From: Acidobacteriota bacterium
GTDB taxonomy: Bacteria > Acidobacteriota > Terriglobia > Terriglobales > Acidobacteriaceae
Length of the DNA: 7,205 nt
Assembly: GCA_003225615.1 (NCBI GenBank)
Contig: QIAS01000044.1
Location: 9,120 to 16,324, forward strand
Direction: 5' to 3'
Part shown: positions 1 to 5,771 of the stretch, in pieces
Numbering within the stretch: the stretch's first letter is position 1
Layout of the letters: each line of letters opens with the position of its first letter
The notes under the pieces: model-generated
What the model saw: the letters and a program-made list of their open reading frames with translations, nothing else
Databases searched by the model: none
Told to the model about the DNA's origin: nothing
Translations under genes and position numbers: made by a program

Positions 1-52
1 CGGTGGACATTACTCCGATTTTCTCTTTCCCGCACAGAGTGAGATGACGAGG

Positions 53-73
53 CTGGCTCGCAATCGGAGCCAG
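53..73. other. Short perfect inverted repeat downstream of the last gene
   Basis: Positions 53-59 (CTGGCTC) pair perfectly with 67-73 (GAGCCAG) around a 7-base loop, starting 34 bases beyond the stop codon of the 71-residue membrane protein. The place suits a transcription terminator for the minus-strand gene block. However, no T-run follows the stem in either direction, so it is not a classic intrinsic terminator. It could be a transcript-end stabilising hairpin or chance. The rest of 1-106 shows no gene that I can recognise. Confidence 0.3.
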
Positions 74-106
74 ACTGATTTCCCGGACAAAAGGATAGCG
101 GCTCGC

Positions 107-322
107 CTAAGTTTTACGTGATCCGAGAACTAACGCGAGGACTCCGCCCGCGAGAAGGACAATACCTACAGCGGGAGGGAGCTTTTCACTAGTCTCAGTC
201 TGGACGCCGATTTTAGTATCTCCGATCTTGACAGCGTGGTTCTCGTGGCGAGGAATTGGTACTACAAAAGCCAGCACTCCTAAGACCAGCAGCACGACTC
301 CGATAATAGTGACGCTCTTCAT
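107..322 (-). CDS. Small two-helix membrane protein, 71 aa, function unknown
   Basis: The protein has 71 residues with two hydrophobic segments, about residues 4-23 (IIGVVLLVLGVLAFVV) and 49-66 (PPAVGIVLLAGGVLALVLG). Between them is a polar, charged loop of about 25 residues, and a short RKT tail ends the chain. It is therefore an inner-membrane hairpin protein. The frame stays open up to position 460, but I chose the ATG at 322: a GGGAG ribosome-binding site lies about 8 bases upstream, and the longer version would overlap mqnD and add an arginine/tryptophan-rich stretch with no protein-like character. It lies 34 bases after mqnD and is probably the last gene of the bioY-mqnD transcript. Similar small two-helix proteins with a polar middle loop are common in environmental bacteria and mostly uncharacterised. 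I assign no function. Confidence 0.75.
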   Translation of the reverse strand: MKSVTIIGVVLLVLGVLAFVVPIPRHENHAVKIGDTKIGVQTETSEKLPPAVGIVLLAGGVLALVLGSRKT

Positions 323-356
323 AGTGGAAGCTCCCGTCAAGAGATCGGGTTGCGTG

Positions 357-1259
357 TTATCCCACGACCTCCACCCTCGCCGCGTTCGGGATGACTCCCG
401 CCTTGTATCCCATATCCAGCAACCGCCGCACTGCTTCGCGGCCATCCGGGCCGTAATCAAGCGTGCGCTCGTTCACGTACATGCCGACAAACTTGTCGGC
501 AGTGGGCGAGTCGAGATCGCGGGCAAACTGCATGGCGTAGGCCAGCGCTTCCTCGCGATGATCGAGTGCGTACTGAATGCTTCGGCGCAGCGCGTGAGCG
601 ACGCTGGACATCAACTCCGGCCCAAGATCGCGGCGAATGGCATTGCCCCCAAGGGGAAGGGGCAGGCCGGTAACCTGGTGCCACCAGCGTCCCAGGTCTA
701 CGACCCGGTGGAGGCCGGATTTTTCGTAGGTGAGTTGGCCTTCATGAATGATAAGCCCGGCTTCGTACTTACCTTCCAGCACTTGAGGAATGATCTGATC
801 GAAAGGGACGACCTCGGTCTGAATGCCTGGCGCAAACAGCCGCAGCGCAAGGTATGCGGTGGTCAGCGTGCCGGGGACCGCGATTCGCTTTTGCTTGATC
901 TCGCTCTGGGTGAAAGCGCGAGTCGCGACGATCATCGGCCCATAGCCCTCGCCTACGCTTCCACCGCTGGGCAGCAATGCGTACTTGTCCTGGATGTATG
1001 GATACGCGTGAAAAGAAATCGCCGTAACGTGGTAAACGCCTTGCCTGGCTTTGTGATTGAGCGTCTCGATATCGCAAAGCGTATGTGTGAAGCGCAGCCC
1101 AGGTACGCGCACTTTGTTGGTGGCAAGAGCATAAAACATGAAGGCATCATCGGAATCGGGGCTGTGGGCGACCGTGATCTCGCGAAGCTGCGAGTCTCTC
1201 CCTTCTTCCGATGGAACTTCGGTTAAGATTTTTTCAGAAGACGCGCCCAGCGGGCTCAT
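357..1259 (-). CDS. mqnD: 1,4-dihydroxy-6-naphthoate synthase (MqnD)
   Basis: This 300-residue cytoplasmic protein has the periplasmic-binding-protein-like fold of the MqnA/MqnD family. MqnD converts cyclic dehypoxanthine futalosine to 1,4-dihydroxy-6-naphthoate in the futalosine route to menaquinone. Visible family motifs are [15 protein letters not shown] (residues 31-45), [13 protein letters not shown] (96-108), and IHEGQLTY (171-178) followed by [18 protein letters not shown] (188-205). His172 in the IHEGQ motif aligns with the histidine proposed as catalytic base in the Thermus enzyme (family knowledge, numbering from memory). The [15 protein letters not shown] block favours MqnD over MqnA. 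The start codon overlaps the bioY stop as ATGA, with AGGG just upstream, which indicates translational coupling. There is an N-terminal extension of about 27 residues before the conserved core, and no later start fits. No other mqn gene is in the window, so the pathway genes are dispersed. Confidence 0.9.
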   Translation of the reverse strand: MSPLGASSEKILTEVPSEEGRDSQLREITVAHSPDSDDAFMFYALATNKVRVPGLRFTHTLCDIETLNHKARQGVYHVTAISFHAYPYIQDKYALLPSGGSVGEGYGPMIVATRAFTQSEIKQKRIAVPGTLTTAYLALRLFAPGIQTEVVPFDQIIPQVLEGKYEAGLIIHEGQLTYEKSGLHRVVDLGRWWHQVTGLPLPLGGNAIRRDLGPELMSSVAHALRRSIQYALDHREEALAYAMQFARDLDSPTADKFVGMYVNERTLDYGPDGREAVRRLLDMGYKAGVIPNAARVEVVG

Positions 1260-1822
1260 GCGTGGACCCTGGGCTCGCGCCTGATTCGGATTGCCATTGC
1301 GGCTGCCGCCATCACTTTGATCACTTCAGCAAACATGAACCAGTAGAGTCCGATCCGGAATGCTTGACTGACCGAATGCGTGAGCACTAGAAGCCAGCCG
1401 ACGCCTCCCGCGAACAAAACGACTTCCGCTGCTGTAGCGGCAAACACAGCGCGGGCAAAAGTCCTGCGGCCATGTTCCATAATCCATCCGGCCAGGCCGG
1501 CGACGAATGGATAGGCCAGCAAAAATCCGCCCGTTGGACCAAGCAGCTGGGCAACTCCCCCAATACCTAATGGATTGAAAACCGGCAAACCGGAAGCGCC
1601 TTCGGCCAGGTACAGCGCCAGCGCGGCGAATCCGCGACGGCTGCCCAGCACCAAGCCAACCAGCAACACGCCGAAGTTCTGCAAGGTAAGCGGGACCGGA
1701 GTAGGCAAAGGCACCGTGACACGCGCGCACAGTGCCACAAAAAGGCTCGCGCCGACTACGATGGCGACCTGTTTAACCCACTCGACCGGACGAGGCGTGC
1801 TGAGCGTCTGAGTAAGAGCCAT
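1256..1822 (-). CDS. bioY: BioY biotin transporter, substrate-binding membrane subunit
   Basis: This 188-residue integral membrane protein is the S component of an energy-coupling-factor biotin transporter. The conserved BioY features are all present: the [20 protein letters not shown] segment (37-56), which lines the biotin site in the family, GSRRG (60-64), and the signature [20 protein letters not shown] (78-97) leading into GGFLLAYP. The hydrophobicity pattern fits about six transmembrane helices, near 17-34, 47-60, 66-73, 95-113, 122-148 and 157-178, and a basic C-terminus faces the cytoplasm. Length is normal for the family. GGAG lies 7 bases before the ATG. No ECF ATPase or T component is nearby, so it would use a shared module encoded elsewhere or act alone, as some BioY proteins are reported to do. 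The gene follows the 53-residue membrane protein by 36 bases and overlaps mqnD by 4 bases. Confidence 0.92.
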   Translation of the reverse strand: MALTQTLSTPRPVEWVKQVAIVVGASLFVALCARVTVPLPTPVPLTLQNFGVLLVGLVLGSRRGFAALALYLAEGASGLPVFNPLGIGGVAQLLGPTGGFLLAYPFVAGLAGWIMEHGRRTFARAVFAATAAEVVLFAGGVGWLLVLTHSVSQAFRIGLYWFMFAEVIKVMAAAAMAIRIRREPRVHA

Positions 1823-1858
1823 ATGAGTTCTCCGAAGTGGATACCTGTAGGAAACTGG

Positions 1859-2020
1859 TCAGAGTTTGTCGGCCTGGCGTTCGTTTTCCATCTGATCCAG
1901 GGCGCGCTGGCGAGCCGCGTCTGCCGCCAGCATGTGGCCGCGAATACGCACATACAGCGCAATCGCGACAAACACAATCACCAGAGTACTGACACCCAGG
2001 ATGATAAACCACCACGTCAT
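1859..2020 (-). CDS. Single-helix small membrane protein, 53 aa, function unknown
   Basis: I found this gene by reading the third minus-strand frame in the gap between the binding-protein gene and bioY. It starts MTWWFIILGVSTLVIVFVAI, one N-terminal transmembrane helix (about 3-23), followed by a basic RIRGH stretch and a hydrophilic, helix-prone tail rich in Ala, Arg, Gln and Glu, ending in ADKL and TGA. The Trp pair at the interface, positive-inside charge and amphipathic tail look like a genuine bitopic protein with its tail in the cytoplasm. ATG at 2020 is the default start. An in-frame GTG two codons upstream (2026) has AGG about 5 bases before it and may be the real start, giving 55 residues. 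It lies 36 bases before bioY and probably shares its transcript. I do not recognise the family. Confidence 0.65.
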   Translation of the reverse strand: MTWWFIILGVSTLVIVFVAIALYVRIRGHMLAADAARQRALDQMENERQADKL

Positions 2021-2085
2021 CCGCACAATGACCTAGCATACCAAAATGAACGCGCGGCTGGTGTGCATGTGCCGCCTACGCCGGA

Positions 2086-3064
2086 CTATTTCTTCTCTCC
2101 AATCACCGATTTCTTGGCCTGGTTGAACGCGTCTACGTTGCTCTTGTCGATGAGTGCGGAACCGGTGTCCACGAAAGCGGGAATGGGAGCAAAACTGTTC
2201 TTGGCAAAATCCACGTCCAGCGAGGTCAACTTGTAATGATAAAGATCGTCCAACATGCGCAATCCAACGAAGCTCATGGTGTAAGGCTTTTGGGCAATGG
2301 TAGCGGCAATCACGCCTCGCTGGATCCACTCCAGCGTGTCCGGGTCCGTGTCCATGGCGATGATCACCTTGTTTTTTACATCGTTATTGCTCAGCACCGT
2401 GGCTACTTCTTTGCCGGCCAGTGCCTCCAGGCAAACGAAAGCGTCGACCTTGTCCTTTTCCTTCCCTAGAATCTGTGTCGCGGTATCGAAGGCGACACGC
2501 GGGTCTCCTTTGATGTCAACCACCCGCGTGATTTTGATTTGTGAATGACCCTCAAGCGCGTCGCGATAGATTCGTCTGCTCTGGCATGGTGAACACCACA
2601 ACGTTTCCTTTGCCCTTTAGTTCGGTAGCGAGCCTCTGGCCCCCGCTTTTGCCGGCCTCGTAGTTGTTCGTTCCTATGAAGAAAAGGCGTTTGCTGGAAG
2701 GAGCGTCAGAATCAATGGTGATCACTGGAACGCCCGCGGCGATCGCGCGATTGATGTCATCCTTGAGCACGTTGGGATCGCCGGCGGAGATGAGAATTCC
2801 CGTCGCTTTGCCTTGTACCGCTTTCTGAAAAGCTTGCTGCTCGGCTTTGGGATCGAAACTGTCAGGCCCGACCACCTCGACGCGAACTTTCAGCTGACCG
2901 GCGGATTGCATGAATCCGGCAGCAGCGGTCCGCCAATAAGGAATCTGAAGGTTAGTTGCGACAAGGAAATATTTCTCGTCGGACTCATGACGCGCACAGC
3001 CAATCAGGCTAACCAACAGAGAACATAGACAAATCAGGGCGAGCAGCTTTTGCAACTGGGACAT
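2086..3064 (-). pseudogene. Ribose-type ABC transporter substrate-binding lipoprotein, disrupted by an internal deletion
   Basis: Two adjacent frames together encode one type-1 periplasmic binding protein of the RbsB-like (Peripla_BP_4) class. The first part (3064 to 2570) starts at ATG with AAGGAG 6 bases upstream. It has a lipoprotein signal with lipobox LIGC and Cys23, then the N-lobe: FLVATNLQIPYWRTAAAGF (33-51), ILISAGDP, GVPVITIDSD (111-120), GTNNYEAG, and GNVVVFTMPEQTN ending at residue 165. The second part (2568 to 2086, 160 residues) resumes at YRDALEGH and carries the hinge and C-lobe, with VDAFVCLEALA, VIIAMDTDP and GVIAATIAQKPYTMSFVGL. Family members usually have a loop of about seven residues (like LxERLxG) between these points. 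Here one base is left, so the simplest reading is a deletion of about 20 bp rather than a homopolymer slip. As written, translation stops at 2552-2554. No permease or ATPase is adjacent, so the ligand is unknown. Confidence 0.8.
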
Positions 3065-3120
3065 CGGATTCTCCTTGGAGGCCGATATGCCGTGCCAGCG
3101 CCGGCGTGGAAGGCGAAGGG

Positions 3121-3148
3121 ATTGTAACCGACAGACGAGGAAAAACAA
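3121..3148 (-). promoter_or_regulatory. Sigma70-like promoter for the binding-protein gene
   Basis: Read on the minus strand, TTGTTT (3148-3143) is separated by 16 bases from TACAAT (3126-3121). Both boxes are close to the TTGACA/TATAAT consensus. Transcription would start near 3114, leaving a leader of about 50 bases before the ATG at 3064. The site lies inside the only gap of about 150 bases in the downstream half of the window. This supports a new transcription unit beginning here, separate from the hutH block. The prediction rests on sequence match alone. Confidence 0.5.
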
Positions 3149-3168
3149 AAGGACACGCCTCACATGGC

Positions 3169-3179
3169 TTTGTCACAAA
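3169..3179. promoter_or_regulatory. Perfect 11-base palindrome upstream of the promoter, possible operator
   Basis: TTTGT-C-ACAAA is a perfect inverted repeat centred at 3174, about 60 bases upstream of the predicted transcription start of the binding-protein gene and 35 bases after the stop codon of the thioredoxin-like gene. That is a usual place for an activator site. Short palindromes of this size arise by chance, no second copy was noticed in the window, and no regulator gene is present. Confidence 0.2.
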
Positions 3180-3214
3180 CGAAATGGCGGACCGGAAACA
3201 ATCATCCTTTACTT

Positions 3215-3661
3215 CTACTTCAAAGCCTTATCAAGAATTCCAGAGATGACCAACTCCTCAACTTCGCCGGACCGGTCATAAAGCGAGTTGCCGGCCGAAT
3301 CCAACACCACCACGTGCGGAATGTAGCCGCGATAATATTTTTTGACGAGTTCCTTCTGGCCTGGTGACGGGCCCTTATCCAGATCCACGACCACGAACTG
3401 CACCCGGCCTTGATATTTCTGATAAAGGCTGACGGAGCGGCGAGCCTGCCGCTTGGAATTGAATCAACCCTCGCCATAAAAGATCAGGTAATTGGGTTTG
3501 CCAGTGAGCGCGCCCTCTTCCATGTGGTCGCCGGTGATCAGGGGTCCATCCTGGCTGTCGCTGGTGTAGTCGAGCTTCGGATTGAGGCGCAGGTTCTCCG
3601 CAGCCAATGCGGCCGAGGAAAGTAGAATCACGGACAACACAATCAGGAACTGCTTTTTCAT
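3215..3661 (-). CDS. Secreted thioredoxin-fold protein with in-frame TGA at the catalytic position (candidate selenoprotein)
   Basis: Read through one TGA, this frame gives 148 residues ending at TAG. The parts are: a signal peptide (1-20, cleavage after SAALA); a loop with DGPLITGDHMEEGAL; beta strand PNYLIFYGEG (56-65); TGA as codon 66; then FNSKRQARRSVSLYQKY (helix 1), VQFVVVDLDK (87-96), and KYYRGYIPHVVVLD with the cis-proline typical of the fold at Pro115, followed by SGEVEELVISGILDKAL. The TGA sits exactly where thioredoxin-like proteins have their first active-site cysteine, giving U-F-N-S in place of CxxC. There is no cysteine anywhere else. Both halves lie in the same frame, so a single codon separates this from an intact gene. 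A SECIS-like hairpin follows directly. It lies 32 bases after hutH with a weak ribosome-binding site. Alternatives are a Cys-to-stop mutation (TGC or TGT to TGA) or a sequencing error. That it is a thioredoxin-fold gene is near certain; selenocysteine is inference. Confidence 0.7.
3427..3469 (-). promoter_or_regulatory. SECIS-like hairpin overlapping and following the in-frame UGA
   Basis: In the transcript, GGUUGA (3469-3464, including the UGA) can pair with UCAGCC (3432-3427), six pairs with one G-U. Above an internal loop, AGCGGC (3453-3448) pairs perfectly with GCCGCU (3441-3436) and closes a six-base loop AGGCUC (3447-3442). The apical loop begins 17 nt after the UGA, within the spacing reported for bacterial SECIS elements, and a G is among its first two bases as the consensus expects. 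The E. coli fdhF element, from memory, has GCAGGUCUGC at the same place; here it is GCAGGCUCGC. No bulged U is evident in the upper stem, unlike fdhF. A stem of this strength could arise by chance in GC-rich coding sequence. Confidence 0.5.
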
Positions 3662-3693
3662 ATGGCTTGAGATTCACCGCAGCCGTTTAAGTT

Positions 3694-5256
3694 TCAACGC
3701 AGCGCTTCGGCCAGCATTCCACTGGCAATCACATCCGCAATGCGGGCAAAGTCCCCATACATCACGCGGTCCTTATTCATCGCAGGACAGACGGCACGGA
3801 TCGCGGCGTAGGCCTTCTGCCCGCGCTTGCCGGTCTTGAGTGGCGCAACGAAGTCTAGTGCCTGAGCAGCGGCCATGGCCTCAATCGCCATCACGTTGCG
3901 CGTATTTTCCACAATTCGCTTCAGCTTAAGGGCCGCTCCCATGCCCATCGAGACATAGTCTTCTTTATTGCCCGAGGTGGTGATGGAATCGACCGAAGCC
4001 GGATGGGCCAGCACTTTATTGTCGCTTACTAGAGATGCCGCGGTGACCTGTGCCATCATGAAGCCCGAGTTGAGGCCCGCGCCGGCGGCGAGAAACGGCG
4101 GCAAGCCTTCATTCAGCGCGGGATTCACGAGGCGCTCCAGGCGGCGCTCGGAAATTCCCGCCAGCGCGCTGAGGGCTATGCCAAGAAAGTCCAGAGCGAA
4201 AGCCAGCGGCTCACCATGAAAGTTTCCGCCGGATAGGACGTCACCTTCCGCCGTGCCGATTACGGTTCCGGTGGAGCGTTCGCCAATCGCGCGCGGACGC
4301 GCAAATACCAGCGGATTATCCACTGCGGAATTGACTTCTGTTTCAAAAATCCGCCGACAATGCGCCAGGGTATCGCGCACCGCGCCATGCACTTGCGGCA
4401 TGCAACGCAGAGAGTAGGCGTCCTGCACGCGGGCACAGTCGCGGTGCGACTCGCGAATCTGGCTGCCTTCGAGCATTTTGCGCAAATTCTCCGCCGTTTT
4501 CAGTTGCCCGGGGTGAGGTCGCGCTCTGTGGATGCGCTCGTCGAAAGCTACGTCGGTGCCCCGCAACGCGTCGAGAGTGAGGGCGCCTATCACGTCGGCC
4601 GAATCCACCAGCGTTTCCGCGGCCAGCAGAGCCAGCCCCCCAACGCCCAGCATTCCTTGCGTGCCATTGATCAGGGAGACGGCTTCTTTAGCTTCGAGCA
4701 CCAGCGGCTTGATTCCGGCCCGGCGAAGCGCGTCTGCGCCGGAGAGCCGCAATGCTTTTTCATCAAAGCACTCGCCTTCCCCGATCATCGCCAACGCCAA
4801 ATGCGCTAGCGGCGCAAGATCTCCGCTTGCTCCCACGCTGCCTTGCGACGGAACAACGGGAGTGATGCCACGGTTGAGCATTTCGCAGACGGTGTCGATG
4901 ACTTGGGCGCGTACCCCGGAGAATCCCTTGGAAAGCGAGTTGGCCCTCAGCAGCATCATTGCCCGAGTTTCCGGAATGGAAAGCGGCTCACCCACGCCGG
5001 CGGCATGCGAACGAACCAGATTCACCTGCAACTCCCTGATCTGCTCGCCCGCGATGCGCACGTCTGCCAACTGGCCGACCCCAGTGGTAATGGCATAGGA
5101 AACTTTGTTGTTCGCCACCAACGCATCCACAACGGCGCGAGCACGATCCACCGCTTCCCGTGCTGCGGGGTCGAGCAACACTGGCCGCCGCTCGACTGCG
5201 GCGTCGCGGACCTCCTCGAGCGTCAGGTCGTTCCCGTTAATGTGGAGAGCTTGCAA
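3694..5256 (-). CDS. hutH: Histidine ammonia-lyase
   Basis: This is a full-length 520-residue cytoplasmic enzyme that deaminates histidine to urocanate, the first step of histidine use. The MIO cofactor forms from Ala143-Ser144-Gly145 in GSVGASGDLAPLAH. Other active-site positions are visible: Tyr54, SHAAG with His84 (the histidine-selective Ser-His pair), Asn197 in NGTQ, the QDAYSLRCMPQV block, NFHGEP, and the glutamate of SGNKEDYVSM. Two blocks differ from the Pseudomonas-type enzyme: YAITTGVG instead of YGINTGFG, and SGNKEDYVSM instead of SANQEDHVSM. This may be a lineage feature. The start is TTG: upstream in the same frame there is no ATG or GTG before a TAG, and GGAAAG lies just before the TTG. 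It begins 53 bases after the thioesterase gene. No hutU, hutI or hutG is in the window. An aromatic-amino-acid lyase is less likely because of the Ser-His pair. Confidence 0.93.
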   Translation of the reverse strand: MQALHINGNDLTLEEVRDAAVERRPVLLDPAAREAVDRARAVVDALVANNKVSYAITTGVGQLADVRIAGEQIRELQVNLVRSHAAGVGEPLSIPETRAMMLLRANSLSKGFSGVRAQVIDTVCEMLNRGITPVVPSQGSVGASGDLAPLAHLALAMIGEGECFDEKALRLSGADALRRAGIKPLVLEAKEAVSLINGTQGMLGVGGLALLAAETLVDSADVIGALTLDALRGTDVAFDERIHRARPHPGQLKTAENLRKMLEGSQIRESHRDCARVQDAYSLRCMPQVHGAVRDTLAHCRRIFETEVNSAVDNPLVFARPRAIGERSTGTVIGTAEGDVLSGGNFHGEPLAFALDFLGIALSALAGISERRLERLVNPALNEGLPPFLAAGAGLNSGFMMAQVTAASLVSDNKVLAHPASVDSITTSGNKEDYVSMGMGAALKLKRIVENTRNVMAIEAMAAAQALDFVAPLKTGKRGQKAYAAIRAVCPAMNKDRVMYGDFARIADVIASGMLAEALR

Positions 5257-5309
5257 GAATCTTTCCGCCTTCGCCTCTAGTCTTCCGGCGATTTCGAACT
5301 TGTTAGTAG

Positions 5310-5771
5310 CTACTTGCTACCAGCCACTTCCCTACTCGCAACCGCCGCCCGGAACACGCTCATGTATTTTGCCGGCAATTCCGTGATTTTCATCTGCGCA
5401 TTGGTCACAATATGCGTGGTCTCACCGTCGGCCAGCGCCACACCATCCCCCACCCGGGTGAGTTCATATCCAAAATGAATGACTGACTCCCGTACATTTT
5501 TTAAATGAGTACGCACGACGATCTCATCGTCATACCGCACCGGAGCCCGATAACGGCAGCGTGCATCCACCACCGCGATGTAGCACTGATCGACGCTCTC
5601 CATATCGCGATAGGAAAATCCCAACTGCCGCAACAATTCTACCCGCCCAATTTCAAACCACACGAAGTGGTTGGCATGATAGACCACACCCATCTGGTCG
5701 GTCTCCGCATAACGGACGCGCAGCCGCGTCTCATTCACCGCGGGATGATTGTCGGTGCTGGCCGGCTTCAC
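5310..5771 (-). CDS. Hotdog-fold acyl-CoA thioesterase (YbgC/FadM-like, 4HBT family)
   Basis: The 153-residue protein starts at GTG; its GTGA overlaps the native stop of the enoyl-CoA hydratase, and GGAG lies 6 bases upstream, so the two are translationally coupled. Near the N-terminus is the family signature RYAETDQMGVVYHANHFVWF (20-39), with catalytic-type Asp25 and the helix EIGRVELLRQLGFSYRDME that follows it. Later come the strands CRYRAPVRYDDEIVVRTHL and VIHFGYELTR, and GETTHIVTN. This is the layout of single-domain hotdog thioesterases, which hydrolyse acyl-CoA (or acyl-ACP) to the free acid in the cytoplasm. In this setting it would release CoA from intermediates of the neighbouring catabolic enzymes. 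The same frame continues upstream into the frameshifted hydratase without a stop, so automated callers may report one fused 420-residue protein. I regard that fusion as an artefact of the lesion near 5876-5881. Confidence 0.85.
   Translation of the reverse strand: MKPASTDNHPAVNETRLRVRYAETDQMGVVYHANHFVWFEIGRVELLRQLGFSYRDMESVDQCYIAVVDARCRYRAPVRYDDEIVVRTHLKNVRESVIHFGYELTRVGDGVALADGETTHIVTNAQMKITELPAKYMSVFRAAVASREVAGSK

Noticed and set aside
53..73. Intrinsic terminator at the end of the gene block
   Set aside because: The stem is perfect but only 7 bp and has no T-run on either side; kept only as a low-confidence hairpin.
323..460. Longer 117-residue version of the small membrane protein starting at 460
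   Set aside because: It would overlap the 3' end of mqnD, and the extra 46 residues have no protein-like character; the ATG at 322 has its own GGGAG site.
228..1226. Long plus-strand open frame of 332 residues opposite mqnD
   Set aside because: It is antisense to a well-conserved mqnD, shows no recognisable domain, and is explained by the GC-rich codon bias of the true gene.
2021..2085. Promoter with TATGCT as -10 box before the 53-residue gene
   Set aside because: No acceptable -35 box lies 15-19 bases upstream of it; the gene may be read from the upstream promoter.
3464..3466. General reassignment of TGA (for example to glycine or tryptophan)
   Set aside because: Several intact genes in the window end in TGA at the expected length (bioY, hutH, the 53-residue protein), so TGA is a normal stop here.
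4532..5280. Plus-strand open frames opposite hutH (149-188 residues)
   Set aside because: Low-complexity Ser/Arg/Ala composition, antisense to conserved catalytic blocks of hutH, no ribosome-binding site or domain.
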